Shown piece after piece: positions 20,718 to 32,566 of a stretch of DNA of 36,862 nucleotides; positions within the stretch are counted from its first letter, which is position 1, and each line of letters starts with the position of its first letter. The notes beneath the pieces are model-generated. The model searched no databases, was not told the origin of the DNA, and saw nothing but the letters and a program-made list of their open reading frames with translations. The stretch is from Cochliopodium minus (taxonomy: Eukaryota > Discosea > Himatismenida > Cochliopodiidae), in assembly GCA_024220525.1 (NCBI GenBank), contig JAMYWO010000058.1, positions 1 to 36,862 on the forward strand, written 5' to 3'. A program made the position numbers and the translations under genes.

Positions 20718-22070
20718 ATGGAAGATAAGAGTATGGATAAATTCAAAAAATTGATTACATTTCCAGCATTGAGACTTCCAGAGAAGATCATATCAGAAGC
20801 CACAAAAAAATTCAAAAATTTTTCGAGCTTCAATCACACAAATATTAAAAATATACAGCCTTGTGATAAAATAGGATACAAGATGTATATATTCGATCAA
20901 AAATATCTCAAAGAAGACAAAAAAATAGAGTTTCCTCAGATAATTGATGAATTCATCGAAGAAAAAAAGGACGTGGAGATAGAGAAGACGACCATAGAGC
21001 TGGAATTGAATCATAAGAACTTCAACATAACAGATTTGATGAAAGAAATCTTGCCAGTTGAATTACACGATAATATACCTACCTCATTTGAAGCAATTGA
21101 TCATATAGCACATTTGAATCTTAGAAGAGAATATGAGCCATACAAGAATCAAATAGCAAATATAATAATGCTTAAAAATCCAAAGATTAAAACAGTTGTT
21201 AACAAAAAAGGATCTATAAATAATGTTTTCAGGACTTTCGAGATGGAATTGTTGGGTGGAGAAGATAGATATGAAGTAAAGTTGTGGGAGAATAAATGTT
21301 GGTTCGAATTCGACTTTAGGAAAGTATATTGGAACAGTAGATTACAAATGGAACATTCAAGATTGATTGATCTGATAAATAAAGATGAAATTGTATGGTA
21401 ATTAACCTTTTTATTAATTTTATCAAAATTACATTCACAACCATCCATTTATAAACATTCTTCATTTCACTATTTATTTATATATAGTGATATGTTTGCT
21501 GGTGTTGGTCCATTTTCTGTTCCATGTGCTAGAAGGAGAAATGCAATAGTATATGCCAATGATCTCAATCCATCATCCTACCAATATCTCGAGAACAATC
21601 GCAAGATCAACAAAATCAAGGATACCCAACTCAAGACCTACAATCTCGATGCAAGAGAATTCCTTGTGAAGATGGCCAAAGAGGGAGTATTGTTCAATTC
21701 TGCTATAATGAATCTCCCAAAGAATGCATTAGAGTTTCTTGATGTGTTCAGGGGTATCTTTAGAGGGAGGGATGATAATATAAAGATGCCCACCATCTAT
21801 TGTTATTGTTTTTCAAATGCGGAAGATCCTGAGAAGGATGCTCTTACTCGCGCAAGCAAATATCTCTCCTTTGATATCTCCACCAATTATCCTGTCACTA
21901 TTGAACGTGTTAGAGATGTTGCTCCAAAGAAATATATGTTGTGTCTCCAATTCTCTTTGCCAAAGGAGGTTGCCTTTGAGAATTTCGATCCTATTTTATC
22001 CAAACGCAAAAATGATCAAAATGATACATTGGATAAGAAAATCAAAGTAGATGATTCTGATGATGATTAG
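20718..22070 (+). CDS. TRM5: tRNA (guanine37-N1)-methyltransferase TRM5
   Basis: Exons 20718-21397 and 21488-22070 join through a split Cys codon and give 420 residues. TRM5 adds a methyl group from S-adenosylmethionine to N1 of G37 beside the anticodon, preventing frameshifting, and in eukaryotes starts wybutosine formation. Motifs: AIDHIAHLNLRREYEPYKNQ, then FRTFEMELLGGED and VYWNSRLQMEHSRL before the SAM-binding loop DMFAGVGPFSVP (residues 228-239). NDLNP follows at the second SAM-contact strand, and MNLPKNALEFLD is the active-site NLP motif. The C-terminus is acidic (DDSDDD). The 5' frame is open upstream of the first ATG but has no other ATG, so 20718 is the start; ATG 20733 is a possible alternative. 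No clear mitochondrial presequence is seen. Confidence 0.95.
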
Positions 22071-22336
22071 ATATTATAAACATCATTGATTTGTGCGTTA
22101 TTTCCAAATAGAATTATTTATTATTTTCAACCCTTTTTTTTATTTGTAATTAAAAACACAAAGTACTTTCTCCGTCAACCATTATGTTTATTTCCTTTAA
22201 TAATAGAATAAGTTTCCCTTTATGAAACATATTGGACAGATTTTTGATTGTAGAAAATAAAAAAAATTGAATTCAAAAAAAGGCTAAAATTATTCACCAA
22301 ACTTCACCCAAAAATACATAAATAAAGTTTTATAAA

Positions 22337-24393
22337 ATGAATGGTTTAAAGAAAGGATTACAAAGTATGGGAAATAGTATAAAGAACATGGATATAAAGA
22401 AGGGTACAGTTGGATTTAGTTCTTCGATTATTGGAGGGTATCTTTCAATAAATAAACAATTTAGCAATCTTTCAATTTGAACACCAATTAAATATTTTTG
22501 TAATAGGGAAGAGAAACCAGAAGAAGATGTATCATTTGACCATCATAAAAAAATTTTGTCAGATTATTCTGTTCATCTTGATAAGGTAAACTATCAATAT
22601 CAAGAATTCATATCCTCTTTCTCTTCAGTGGATGAAAAGATACAACATCTTAGTTCGGTAACCTCTGAATTTTATTCCACCAATAATAAAGAATATGTCG
22701 GACATTCTCAACAATTGACAAATACATCAAACACCATATCCAATCAACTTCAAATCTTTTTGGTAAATATCCTTTTATATATTTTAAGTATTTAATCTTA
22801 AAAATCACATAAAAAAATAAAATAATTAACCTATTAAGAAAGATATTGTTATATATTCACCTCATCTGCAAATCCATTCAATAATCCATTTTATACATCA
22901 AAATTTTACATCAAAATTTATTTTCTCTTTTTGATCAATAATTATTTCAAAATATTCAGAATGAATCACAAACCACATATCAAGAAATACAAAATCTCCA
23001 ATATACAGTACAAGATTTGAAAGGGAAAATTTCAATAAAGGCAGAATATTTAGCAAATGAAAGAACAAAGAAAACATTCCACGAGAAAATGGCCAAAGCA
23101 AATCTCTATCCAGAAAAGATCAAGGAGGCCAATCAAGCCTACTTGGAAGCAAAAGAGCAACATGAACAATATTACAAACAATTGTTGGTGGAGATGGAGG
23201 ATTTCACCAAAAACAGAATGAGATTGTTTGAGCCTGCATATAATGGAATGATGGCTTCAATGAGCAAGTTTTTCTTGGAAATTTCAAAAAGTTTTTCGAA
23301 TAACAGTAATTCTATCAACAACACAAATACCATCAACAATAATAGTAATAATAGGAGCTCTCCTCTCATCATAAAACAACCTCCATTGAAACAGTTGCCA
23401 ATTAAGGATACGCAGCAAAATCTTCCTCCAAGGAAAATTCCGCAAAAGGATCCAAACTCTCCCGTGAAGAACTTTCCTACCAAAAATCAGCCCGTAAAAA
23501 ATTTACCACCAGTAAACCGAAATAATCAACAAGGAAATTTTGATAACAATCAAAGCAGTCCTGTTATGCCTCCTCCTATCAACCGTCACAGTAAAACAAA
23601 TGATAATGTGCAGTCTCCACACAGAGGAAGTGTTCCTCCTCCTGTTCAACACAACAATAACAACAATTTGAGCAGCCCTAACATTCCTCCTGTCAATAGA
23701 GGAAACAGAATGTCTGTGCAGTACAATCAAAACCCTCCCCTTACTCCTCAAAGACCAAACAATAACAATAATGATAACTTTAACAACAGTTTTGAAAACA
23801 ACGATTATAATGACAACAATAGCAATGAATATGATTACAATAACAACCAAAACGATTACCAACAATCCAATAACAATCCTCCTCCTATCAACAGATCTCA
23901 CAGACCTCCTCCCCAACAACCCCAACAACAACAATCCTACGAAGAGATAATCAATGACGAAGTCACAAACTATGGCGTCTCCGTCGTCAATGATCGCCAA
24001 AACCAACAGATGGTGGGTCAAGGAGTCTCAAACCTTTCCAACAACAGGGAATATCAGAGCCAAATGGGAAACACCATCGCCAACAATTCTTCTAATCCTC
24101 TCGTCGGAAGTATTGCCAAAAATTCCACCGTTCAATCTTCTGTTGGAAGTGGTCTTGGTTACCTTGCTACTAATGAAACCGTCCAAAAAGAAGTTGGTAA
24201 CCAAATGGGCAACCAGATCAGACAAAATAACCCTAATAATAATAACCAACATAACAACCCAAAACAGAATTCTATTGATAGCAATCCTACCAACCCTGTT
24301 CAAAACAATGGTTTCAAGCAGTTGAAGGAGGATCAGCCTGAGAAGAAGACTGATTTGAATAGATTGATCAAGAGAAAGATGCGCATCATTTAA
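22337..24393 (+). CDS. BAR-like coiled-coil protein with Asn/Pro-rich tail (596 aa)
   Basis: Exons 22337-22437, 22507-22762 and 22960-24393 are in frame. Residues 1-33 (MNGLKKGLQSMGNS...) form a short amphipathic basic start. Residues 35-230 are almost entirely helical with charged heptads (DYSVHLDKVNYQYQEFISSF; ANQAYLEAKEQHEQYYKQLL; MRLFEPAYNGMMASMSKFFL), the size and texture of a BAR/F-BAR membrane-curvature module; the last helix with YNGMMASMSKF is particularly BAR-like. From about 233 to 450 the protein is Asn/Pro-rich with many PPP and PxxP motifs (PPPINR is repeated several times), likely SH3 ligands. A C-terminal block (about 453-538) has loosely repeated VxNLSNN/VGNQMGNQ-type units. 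The role is probably membrane remodelling or endocytic scaffolding (inference). Confidence 0.7.
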
Positions 24394-24584
24394 AAGAGAG
24401 AAACAACCTCCCTTTGTATCATTTTTAAGACAAAACAAAACTTTTAAGAATTTTTGAATTAAATTTTATATAAATTATATATTTTTTTTTTTATTCGATA
24501 GATTTCAAAATATTATTTTTAATTTTAATTTTTATTCACTTTATACAAAGAAAAAAATCCAATGAATTCTCTTCCTTTTATCAT

Positions 24585-24979
24585 TCATTTTTTTTCATTT
24601 TTTTTATTATAATTCTGGTTTATATTTTCTTGATACGGCATTATGTCGTAGATTCCTTTCATTATGTTGCTGGACATTAAATCTGATACCAATTTCATTC
24701 TATTTACTTCCAATTTTGCATTATATATTAATCCTATTGAGATCAAAAAAATATTTGAATATTTTTTTTTTTAAAGGGAATTTGTTTATTTTGAGAAATA
24801 TGTTTTTAATCTCAATTACCATCTGCCATTATTTCAGAAATGTATTTCGCACATTTTTCCAGTTCCTTACTGTTTTCCATTTCATTATTTTTATGGGAAT
24901 TGATGTTGTTATTCTCGAATCCAATAAAGGATGAATCAAAATCATTTTGAAAGTCAAAATCCCCACTGTTCATCATCAT
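24585..24979 (-). CDS. Small two-exon protein (102 aa), unknown
   Basis: Exons 24820-24979 and 24585-24733 join through a GAT|G-GA codon split and give 102 residues ending NKKNEKK. The N-terminus is acidic and aromatic (MMMNSGDFDFQNDF), and the middle is a helical segment (KELEKCAKYISEIMADGGLI, then NAKLEVNRMKLVSDLM). I see no signal peptide or membrane helix and recognise no family. In-phase splicing and the clean stop argue that it is a real gene. Confidence 0.55.
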
Positions 24980-25450
24980 TTTTTTTTTTAAATTCAGATT
25001 TTATCTGAAAAATCAATCAAATTAAGGAATCAAAGAAGCAAAAGATAATTAAGATACAAGTCTTAGAGTTTGGGTAATATTACTTTATTTGATTTCCTAT
25101 TCCAATTCACATTTTTTTTCAGTATTTAAAATTAAATATACATTTTTATATTTTAGGCAAAAAAAAAAAATAATATAATTTGGCTTTTTTCACATTTTTT
25201 TAGAGTAAATTCATGAAAAGATAATTTTCAAATAAATACAAAATTAAGTCCTTTATTTGTTTTCAATTTTAAGCTTATTTTTGATTAAATTTTAGTCAAA
25301 AATAAAATGAAATAAAATAATTAATTTTCAAACAAATAAAAAATAAAAAAAAAAAAGAAAAATGTTTTTAATAAACTAGGAGCCTTCCCAACTAAACATA
25401 CAAAGAATACAACACGAAATCCATTCAAGGGGGAACAAGAAATGATCAAA
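24980..25450. other. AT-rich intergenic interval, nothing seen
   Basis: Lies between the stop of the P450 reductase gene and the start of the small 102-residue gene, both on the minus strand. No open frame or structured element was seen. Confidence 0.5.
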
Positions 25451-28400
25451 TCAAAACCAAGTATCCTTCTGGAACCTCTTAGACTTCTCAAGCTGATGTA
25501 AATAGGAAAGTGCCTCGCTTCTTTCAAGACCACCCTTCATGCGAATGATATCAACAATAGAATTCTTGACATCAACCTCCATATGTTTGGCATCCCCACA
25601 AATATAAAGAGAAGCATCCCGATTATGCAAAAGATCCCACAAAAGATCAGCTTCATTTTGCAAGAGATGCTGTACGTAAATTTTTTGATCATTTTTTTCA
25701 CGAGAAAAAGCAGAAAAGAGGGAAATCTTCTTTTGTTCATGTAGATTCTGGAGCCACTCTCCATAGAGAAAGTCCTTGTCTTTGTACCTGCATCCGAAGA
25801 AGAGCACCATATCTCCTGGCGGCTGCTGCTGTGGTGACTGTAGGTGGTCCTTCTTGCTCTTGTGTTGTTGGTGCTCCCAAAGCCTTTGCTGGATAAAACC
25901 CCTGAATGGTGCTATATTCATGTCACACATGCATAAAAAAAAAAAAAAGAAAAGAGTTTAAAGATACGTATTTAAGATTCTATTTTTAATATGATTCTTA
26001 TAAAAAAATATAATATCTTTTAGTATTTCTTTTTTTTTTATGTAAAATGATTTTTTATCATCTTTAATTATCTTTCAAGATTTAATTTATTTTCAATAAA
26101 ATTTATTTCTGTATTTTTTATGTATAAATTTTTTTTTGTTAAATTTATAAACTTTATTTTTTTATTTGATATGTTTATTGTTGTTTTATTATTGTTGTTT
26201 TTGTTGCACAAATTTTTCATTTGTATTTTTTTTTACCGACACCGGTTCCCGGGCCTATCATGCAGATGGGAGAGTTAATGTCCTTGGGTAACCTGAAATC
26301 AGGGTTGTTGTTGACATAAATATTCACTGAGTCACCCTTTTTAACATAGTCGCTCAAAAAAGTGCTTGCCACCCCCACTCTTCCTCTCCCGTGAAGTCTT
26401 TTTTAAGAAAAATAAATGTAAAGTGTGATGAGTAAATATGTAAAAGAAAAATTTCAAATTTTTTTTTTTATTTTTTAAATTTGTTTTATTTTTTAAATTT
26501 GTTTTATTTTTTAAAAATAAAATTTTTAAAATAATTTTTATTTAAAATAAATACTTAAATTAAAATTTTTTTCACATTTTTTATATTTTTTTCTTTACTT
26601 ATATCTCACAACTGCTACAGTGATGGATACCACGTTGGGATTAACTTTGTATGAGCTTGATATTGAGTAGTAGCGAGGAAGCAAAGGTTTGACACTTAAG
26701 TAAAAAAAAAAAGTTCAAAAAACAAAAATTCAAAAATTTGTAAAAAAAAATTCAAAAAAAAATTTCAAAAAAAATTTCAAAAATTACAAAAAAAAAATAT
26801 TTCAAAAAATATTTCAAAAACTATAAAAAAATAAAAAATTTTGTGGGAGATTGAAAAAAAAAAAAACCTCTTTTCCAACAACTTGAGAAGAATTTGAAGA
26901 GAAGAGCTGGGAGGAAGAGTGGAGAGCTTGAGAAGAGTTGAAAAATGTGTCAGTACATCGTGTAGTTCCTTGTCCTCCAAGAAAGAATGGAGCAGTGTAT
27001 TCTCTTTGCCAAATCCTGTGTAAAAAGTTTTTTTATTTTTTTTTTTAATTTAATTATTTTTATTTTTATTATTTATTATTTATTTTTATTTTTTTAATTT
27101 ACCTTTTTCTAGCAATGATGTGAGCTCTTGCTTTTTTTCTTCATAGTTATTAGTTTTAGCGGAGCATTTTTGAGTGTTTGTTTCAATCCATTCAAGTATT
27201 TCTGGTTTAACATTTCTGTAGGGCAAAATTATTTTTTTATTTTTTTATTTTATTTTTACATTTTTTTTTCAAAATTTTTATTTTTATTTTTGATTTTATT
27301 TTATTTATTTTTACAAATTATTTATTTATTTATTTTATTTATTTTTACATTTTTTTTTTCAAAATTTTTATTTTTATTTTTGATTTGATTTTATTTATTT
27401 TTACTTTATATTTTTATTTTTTATATATATTTATTATTTTATTTATTGATATATTTATTTTCATTTTATTTATTTTACCTAAAGTCGTAACACAAGGTGA
27501 TGAGATCGAGAAACTTGATGTGATCCAACTTTGGCTGCATTCTGTTGAAGGACCCGTAGAACCAGTTAGGAGAATCTACCAGCACATTATCACATAAAAG
27601 GTCTTCTACTATTATTTCTTTCATTAAATTATCAAGTAAACTTTTTTTTTAAAAAAAAATTATTATTATTTTTTTATTTTATATTTTTTTTATGTTTTTT
27701 TTTTATTTATTTATTTTTATTTTTTTCATTTTTATTTTTTTTTATTTTTAAAATTTTTTTAAATTTTTATTTTTTTAAACCTATTTTTGTCGATTAGTCC
27801 AAAGAAATCTAGGATCAGTTTTATCTCTTGAGGGTGGTTTCTAGGCAAAACAGCGAGGCTATCTAAGTAAAAGAAAAAGTTAAATGAAAAAAAAAAATAT
27901 TTCATGAGTATCTATAAAAAAAAAAACAAAAAAAATAAAATAAAAAATGAACAAAAAAAAAATCATAAAATTTAAAAAAATATATGCAAAAATGCGAAAC
28001 ATAAATAAAATTACCTCCACATTCGTACGTCATCCCTGAGTTGCTGATGTCAAACTCAATGTGGATGGTCTCCTTGTCGCTTTTCTCGTCAACCAAAGTG
28101 AGAGATTCAACAAGGGAAACTCTGGCAGACAAAGGGTAATCCTATTAATAAAACAAAAAATAAAAAATAAATAAAAAATAAAATAAAATAAATAAAAAAT
28201 AAAATAAAAAGTTTTTTAAAAAATAAATTAAAATTAAATGATATATAAAATTATTGAAATAAAATGAAACAAAATAAAATTAAAATAAAATGATAATTAA
28301 AATAATTAAAATATTGATATAAAAGTAATTTTTTAATTAAATTTTTATTTCAATGAAAATAATTTTTTATTTATCATTTTAATTTTTTTCTTTTTAGTTT

Positions 28401-29576
28401 TTTTTTTTACCTTGCCTATTTTGATGGTCTTCTCTTTGATGAGACCTAGCTTCTGTTTCTCGTAGAGGTAGTCATGCTCGAGCTGCTTAATGGAGGGGGA
28501 GATGCTTCGGAGCTTGTCGATCACTTTGGTCGCCCACTTCTGGATGGCTGTCACTTCTTCCTGGTCTACGTCTACCCTTTCCAAAATTCTCTCGCCTCCC
28601 ATCTTTTCTAATCTTAAAGTAATTTTCAAATTCATTTTTTTTTTGTTTAAATTTATATTATAATTTAAAATTTAAAAGTTTTTTATTATTATTTTTATAT
28701 TATTTTTTTATTTTTCTTACATTTTTTTTATTATTTTTTATTTTTATTTTATAATGTCATTATTTTTATTTTTCTTACTTTATTTTTAAATTTATTTTTT
28801 GATTTAAATTATTTTATATTTCTTACATTATTTTTTATTTTTTATTTTATTTTTGAAAATATATACATTATTTTTCATTTTTATTATTGAAAATTTTTTT
28901 TTTTTTTACAAGGTGTCCATTGTTTTTCCAGCCTTACAATAGAAGGGATAAGAGGAGTCCCCAAGCGCCAAAGTTAAATACTTAATGTGCTTCAAATCAT
29001 ATGGTAAAGTCTCCGCTTTTTCGAAAAAATCTCTTGCAGTCGTTGGAGGTACACCTAATCACGAAATTGGAAAAAAATATTATTTTTTTTTTTTATAATT
29101 TTTCTCTGAAAGATTATAATTTTTTTTTTTTCACCATCTCCAAATGTTGAACATATCACAATTATGATCATCTCCTTATCAAATTCCAGCCAATCATAAT
29201 CTTCCATATTAACACATCTGGGCCAATAATTCTCTTCGCCGAGCTCCTGTAAGATTTTGTCATGCATCATGATGGAGATCTCCTTGGATGCTCCATATTC
29301 AGTGCCATATAGGATCAATATAGTCTTCAGATCAGTTTTCTTGGGATCTTTAAACAATTGTGAATCTTTCTTCACTGCCAATGCTATCTCTTCTTGTGTA
29401 TACTCTTTATATTTCGCCATGGATTGATATGTCCCACCTCCCAACTCATCTTTGCTCAATTTGGGATTGATGGCGCTATAGAGCCAATATGCCGACCCTG
29501 CAATTCCAAATAGCATCAATGCCTTTCGATAGTGAGGTTGGAGGAATTGAGAAAATCTATCAAAATTGCTTTCCAT
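25451..29576 (-). CDS. POR: NADPH-cytochrome P450 reductase (diflavin reductase, 712 aa)
   Basis: Eleven exons: 29135-29576, 28910-29054, 28411-28612, 28015-28141, 27781-27862, 27479-27640, 27103-27215, 26868-27015, 26599-26694, 26237-26397, 25451-25911. They total 2139 nt in one frame. The enzyme passes electrons NADPH-FAD-FMN to P450s on the ER. Residues 18-36 form the N-terminal membrane anchor. FMN domain: YGTEYGAS (90-97), STFGDG (143-148), LALGDSSYP. FAD: RYYSISS (481-487) and RVGVAS (512-517). NADPH: MIGPGTGVAPFRG (552-564), FFGCRYKDKDF and YICGD. The final Trp711-Phe712 provides the ring that shields the flavin; most P450 reductases end W-S. The GTEYG loop replaces the usual GTQTG, and LGDSSYP is closer to NDOR1/Tah18 or sulfite-reductase-type flavodoxins, so a related diflavin reductase is possible, but the anchor favours POR. 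Confidence 0.9.
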
Positions 29577-29680
29577 GGTAAATTTTTTTTATAAAATTAG
29601 TTTTTCAATTTTTTTTTATTTTTTAATTTTTTAAATAAATAATAATCATTTTTATTTTATTGATAATTTTTTTTTTCTCC

Positions 29681-32289
29681 TCAGTTATCTTTGGTCTCTT
29701 CAAAGTTTTCTTCGACTTCATAGATCAAGCTGTTACTCTCATTATAAGAAATGATGCTGTTAGAAATGCTCGTGTCTTCCTCACTGATGCTACTCTGGTT
29801 ATTGCTTTGATTGTCACTAACAAAACTATTAGTAACATTATTATTTTTGTCATGATTAGATTTTTCATCATTTCCTTTATCATTGTTATTGTTATTGTTA
29901 TTATTGATGTTGCTGGAGCTGGTTTTTAGTTTATTCTGATGAATATACTTTTCCATCTCCAAAGTATCAATCAAAAACTGAAACTTGGAAGCTATGGAGT
30001 GTTTCCTCTGACTGACCGAAAGCGGAGATTCTATAATCTCAAGTAAATCAGAGTTGTCGACCTGCCTCGAAGGACGCTGAAGCTTATGAGACCTCTCCCT
30101 CGAAGGAATCGAACCCAAAGGAACAGAAATCCTAATGTTAGGAAGTTTGCCTATTTTCAAGTACGAGAAAAGTTCTTTGTTGAGAAGAGAGAAGATGTTG
30201 GACACTGACACGCTCCCTAGCTGCTCGTAATTCTCCTGGTTGTTGCTTGACATGTTTTTGTGATGTAGAAACTCTATGTTCTCATTTTTAGTCAAGTTTG
30301 CCAACTTTGAAAAGAGATCCTCGATTGGGATTTCTAAAAATCAATAAAAATTTTTTTTTTATAAAATCGAAAAAAAAAAGTGTTTTATGTGTCAAAATTT
30401 TTTTTATTTTTTTTTTTCGAACAAAAATTTTTAGTTTTTTTTTTTTACCTATTATTTGCTCTATTTTTAATGGTTCTTCTTCACATTTGAAATTTTCTGC
30501 GAGATTCAAGAAAAGATCTCTGACGTTAGACTTGCATAACTTGTAGAACGATACGCTGTTGATGAACCTAACCACTCCCATTTTGAAAGAATCGCTGTAA
30601 ATTGTAAATTTGACACCCCACTCAAACTCAAAATATTCATTTTGAGAATTGTTATGAGACTAAAAAGAAAAAAAATAAAAAAAAATGATAATAAAATTTA
30701 AAAATAAAATAAAAAGAAAAAAAAACCAGAAAATTTTTTTATACCTGTTCTTTTTTATAATGTGTAATACTTATTGAACCATCTTTGAATTCTCTTATCT
30801 TAGTTCTTAATGAACCTTTGACATCTTTGTAGGCAAGTTTGGGCCAAATAGCGTTTCTCATTTCGAACATACAAGGGGAGAGGATCTGCAGATTTATACA
30901 CTTCATTATTTTGATTATTAATTCTTGCTCGTTTGTGCTTTTGAGAAGATTGAGATATATTTGTAGGATCGCATTGGGATCTTCGTTTGCTTTCAGGTAT
31001 TTCTCGCTTGACAATAAAAAAAATTTCAAGTTTTCATAATTGGAGTATTTCGACAGCAAAAATTTGAGCAGATCGTGTATTTCTTCTACTGAATTAGATT
31101 GAATTTGTACAAACTTTATTTTTTTTTTAAAAGAATTAAAATGAATTGGAACAAAACTTGAATTTTAATATTAAAATAAAATTTGAAAAAATTTAGAATT
31201 GAAAAAATTACTAATTCGTCATCTTCGTTATATATTTCTAAATTTTTGATGAATTTTGGAAAATCTGTATCGAATGAAAATTCTGTGGCGTTTGCATTAT
31301 AAAGCTTGGAGTAAGGAGTATGAATTTCTTGGAACTGAAAGAAGGCTATTTAATTTGAAAATAAAATAATGAATAAAAAATAATTAATTTCTTAAAATAA
31401 AATGTAATTAATAAACAATAAAAATAAAATAAAATTAATAAAATATAATAAATATTTGTGTTTGAATGAATATATTCCCATATAAATATGTGAGAAAGTG
31501 ATTTAATTATCAGTTCAAAATTTAAATAAAAATTTGATAAGAATAAAAATATTTAATAAAATATATTAATGTTGCCTTACTTTCATAACACTTTCTTTGG
31601 AATACTTTTGTTGTTTGAGGAGAAAACCAATAATCTATAATTTTCACTTCAGAAGCAGAACTCCCATTCTTTTTGAATATGACCTGAACCTTCCAAAGAA
31701 AGTAGAAAAACTCTTTCATGTTGGTGGAAAGATTCTTTGACTTCTGTCTTACAATCACTGCGAGTTTACCTTCGTTTATGATGAATGAGGATTCTAATTC
31801 GAGTTGATTGGTCATGGATGTGAAATAGATGCCTGATTTTTGAAGCCATGATTTGAGATATTCTTCTGCATATTTAATCACATTTCTGTGCATCACATTA
31901 AACACATCGACGTACATTTTTATCGTGTTATCTTCGTTGAATATTTCATTGAGACTTTTTATCAGATTTTCCATATCTTGTGTTATCTTATTCAATGTTT
32001 TGAAATTCTTCAACATGAAGATCTTTAAATAATTTTGGAACTTTTGATATTTCGATTCCTTCCCTATCATATTCCAAAATTGTCTCCATAACTCCAATTT
32101 GGATGTATATTTGTTGCTATCGAATAATATGTTACCCAGTATATCAAATACAGTTATATTTTTCAAATTCAACATATCCTGCGCTATCTCATTCCATTTC
32201 TTGTTCGTTTCTAGATGTTTTGTTATATTGTTTTCAAATTTCGATGGTGGTATTGGCCTTGAACTATTTAATTCAGGGGAACTTATCAT
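29681..32289 (-). CDS. Unrecognised 691-residue protein with Asn-rich, acidic tail
   Basis: Exons 31581-32289, 31212-31345, 30745-31113, 30449-30659 and 29681-30333 stay in frame (2076 nt), so the gene is intact. The first 560 residues are well folded in appearance: alternating helices and strands, many tryptophans and aromatics (for example WRQFWNMIGKES, FFYFLWKVQVIF, EYFEFEWGVKFTIYSDSF). The tail is low complexity, with an eight-Asn run and Ser/Glu-rich stretches ending FEETKDN. Serine/arginine clusters (SIPSRERSHKLQRPSRQ) could be phosphorylation sites. I see no catalytic motif, signal peptide or membrane helix and name no family. It starts 277 bp from permease copy 2 (divergent) and ends 104 bp from the reductase start. 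Confidence 0.75.
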
Positions 32290-32566
32290 TCAAAAAAAAT
32301 ATAAAAAGAAAAGAGATCAACTGTTAAATCCAAATCTCTTTCGCTATTTTTTTTATTTTTCAAAGGATCATTTCAAAAGATAATCTATATTGAATTTATA
32401 TGAGATAAATATTGAACAATTTTGAATAATCAAATCAAATATTCTATAGTTTAATCTCATATTTCAAATAATTATCAATCGGAATCAAGAAGAATTTTCT
32501 TTCTAAACTTCTTATTTCAAAAAAACAAAAAAATTAAAAAAAATTGAAGAGAATTCATCTAAAGTT

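Noticed and set aside
23172-24438. Long minus-strand frames opposite the BAR-like gene
   Set aside because: They are antisense shadows of the Asn/Pro-rich region (GTT/TTG runs) and lack any domain or splice context.
24716-24934. 72-residue plus-strand ORF between the BAR-like and reductase genes
   Set aside because: It is antisense to the two-exon minus-strand gene 24585-24979, which splices in phase and has better composition.
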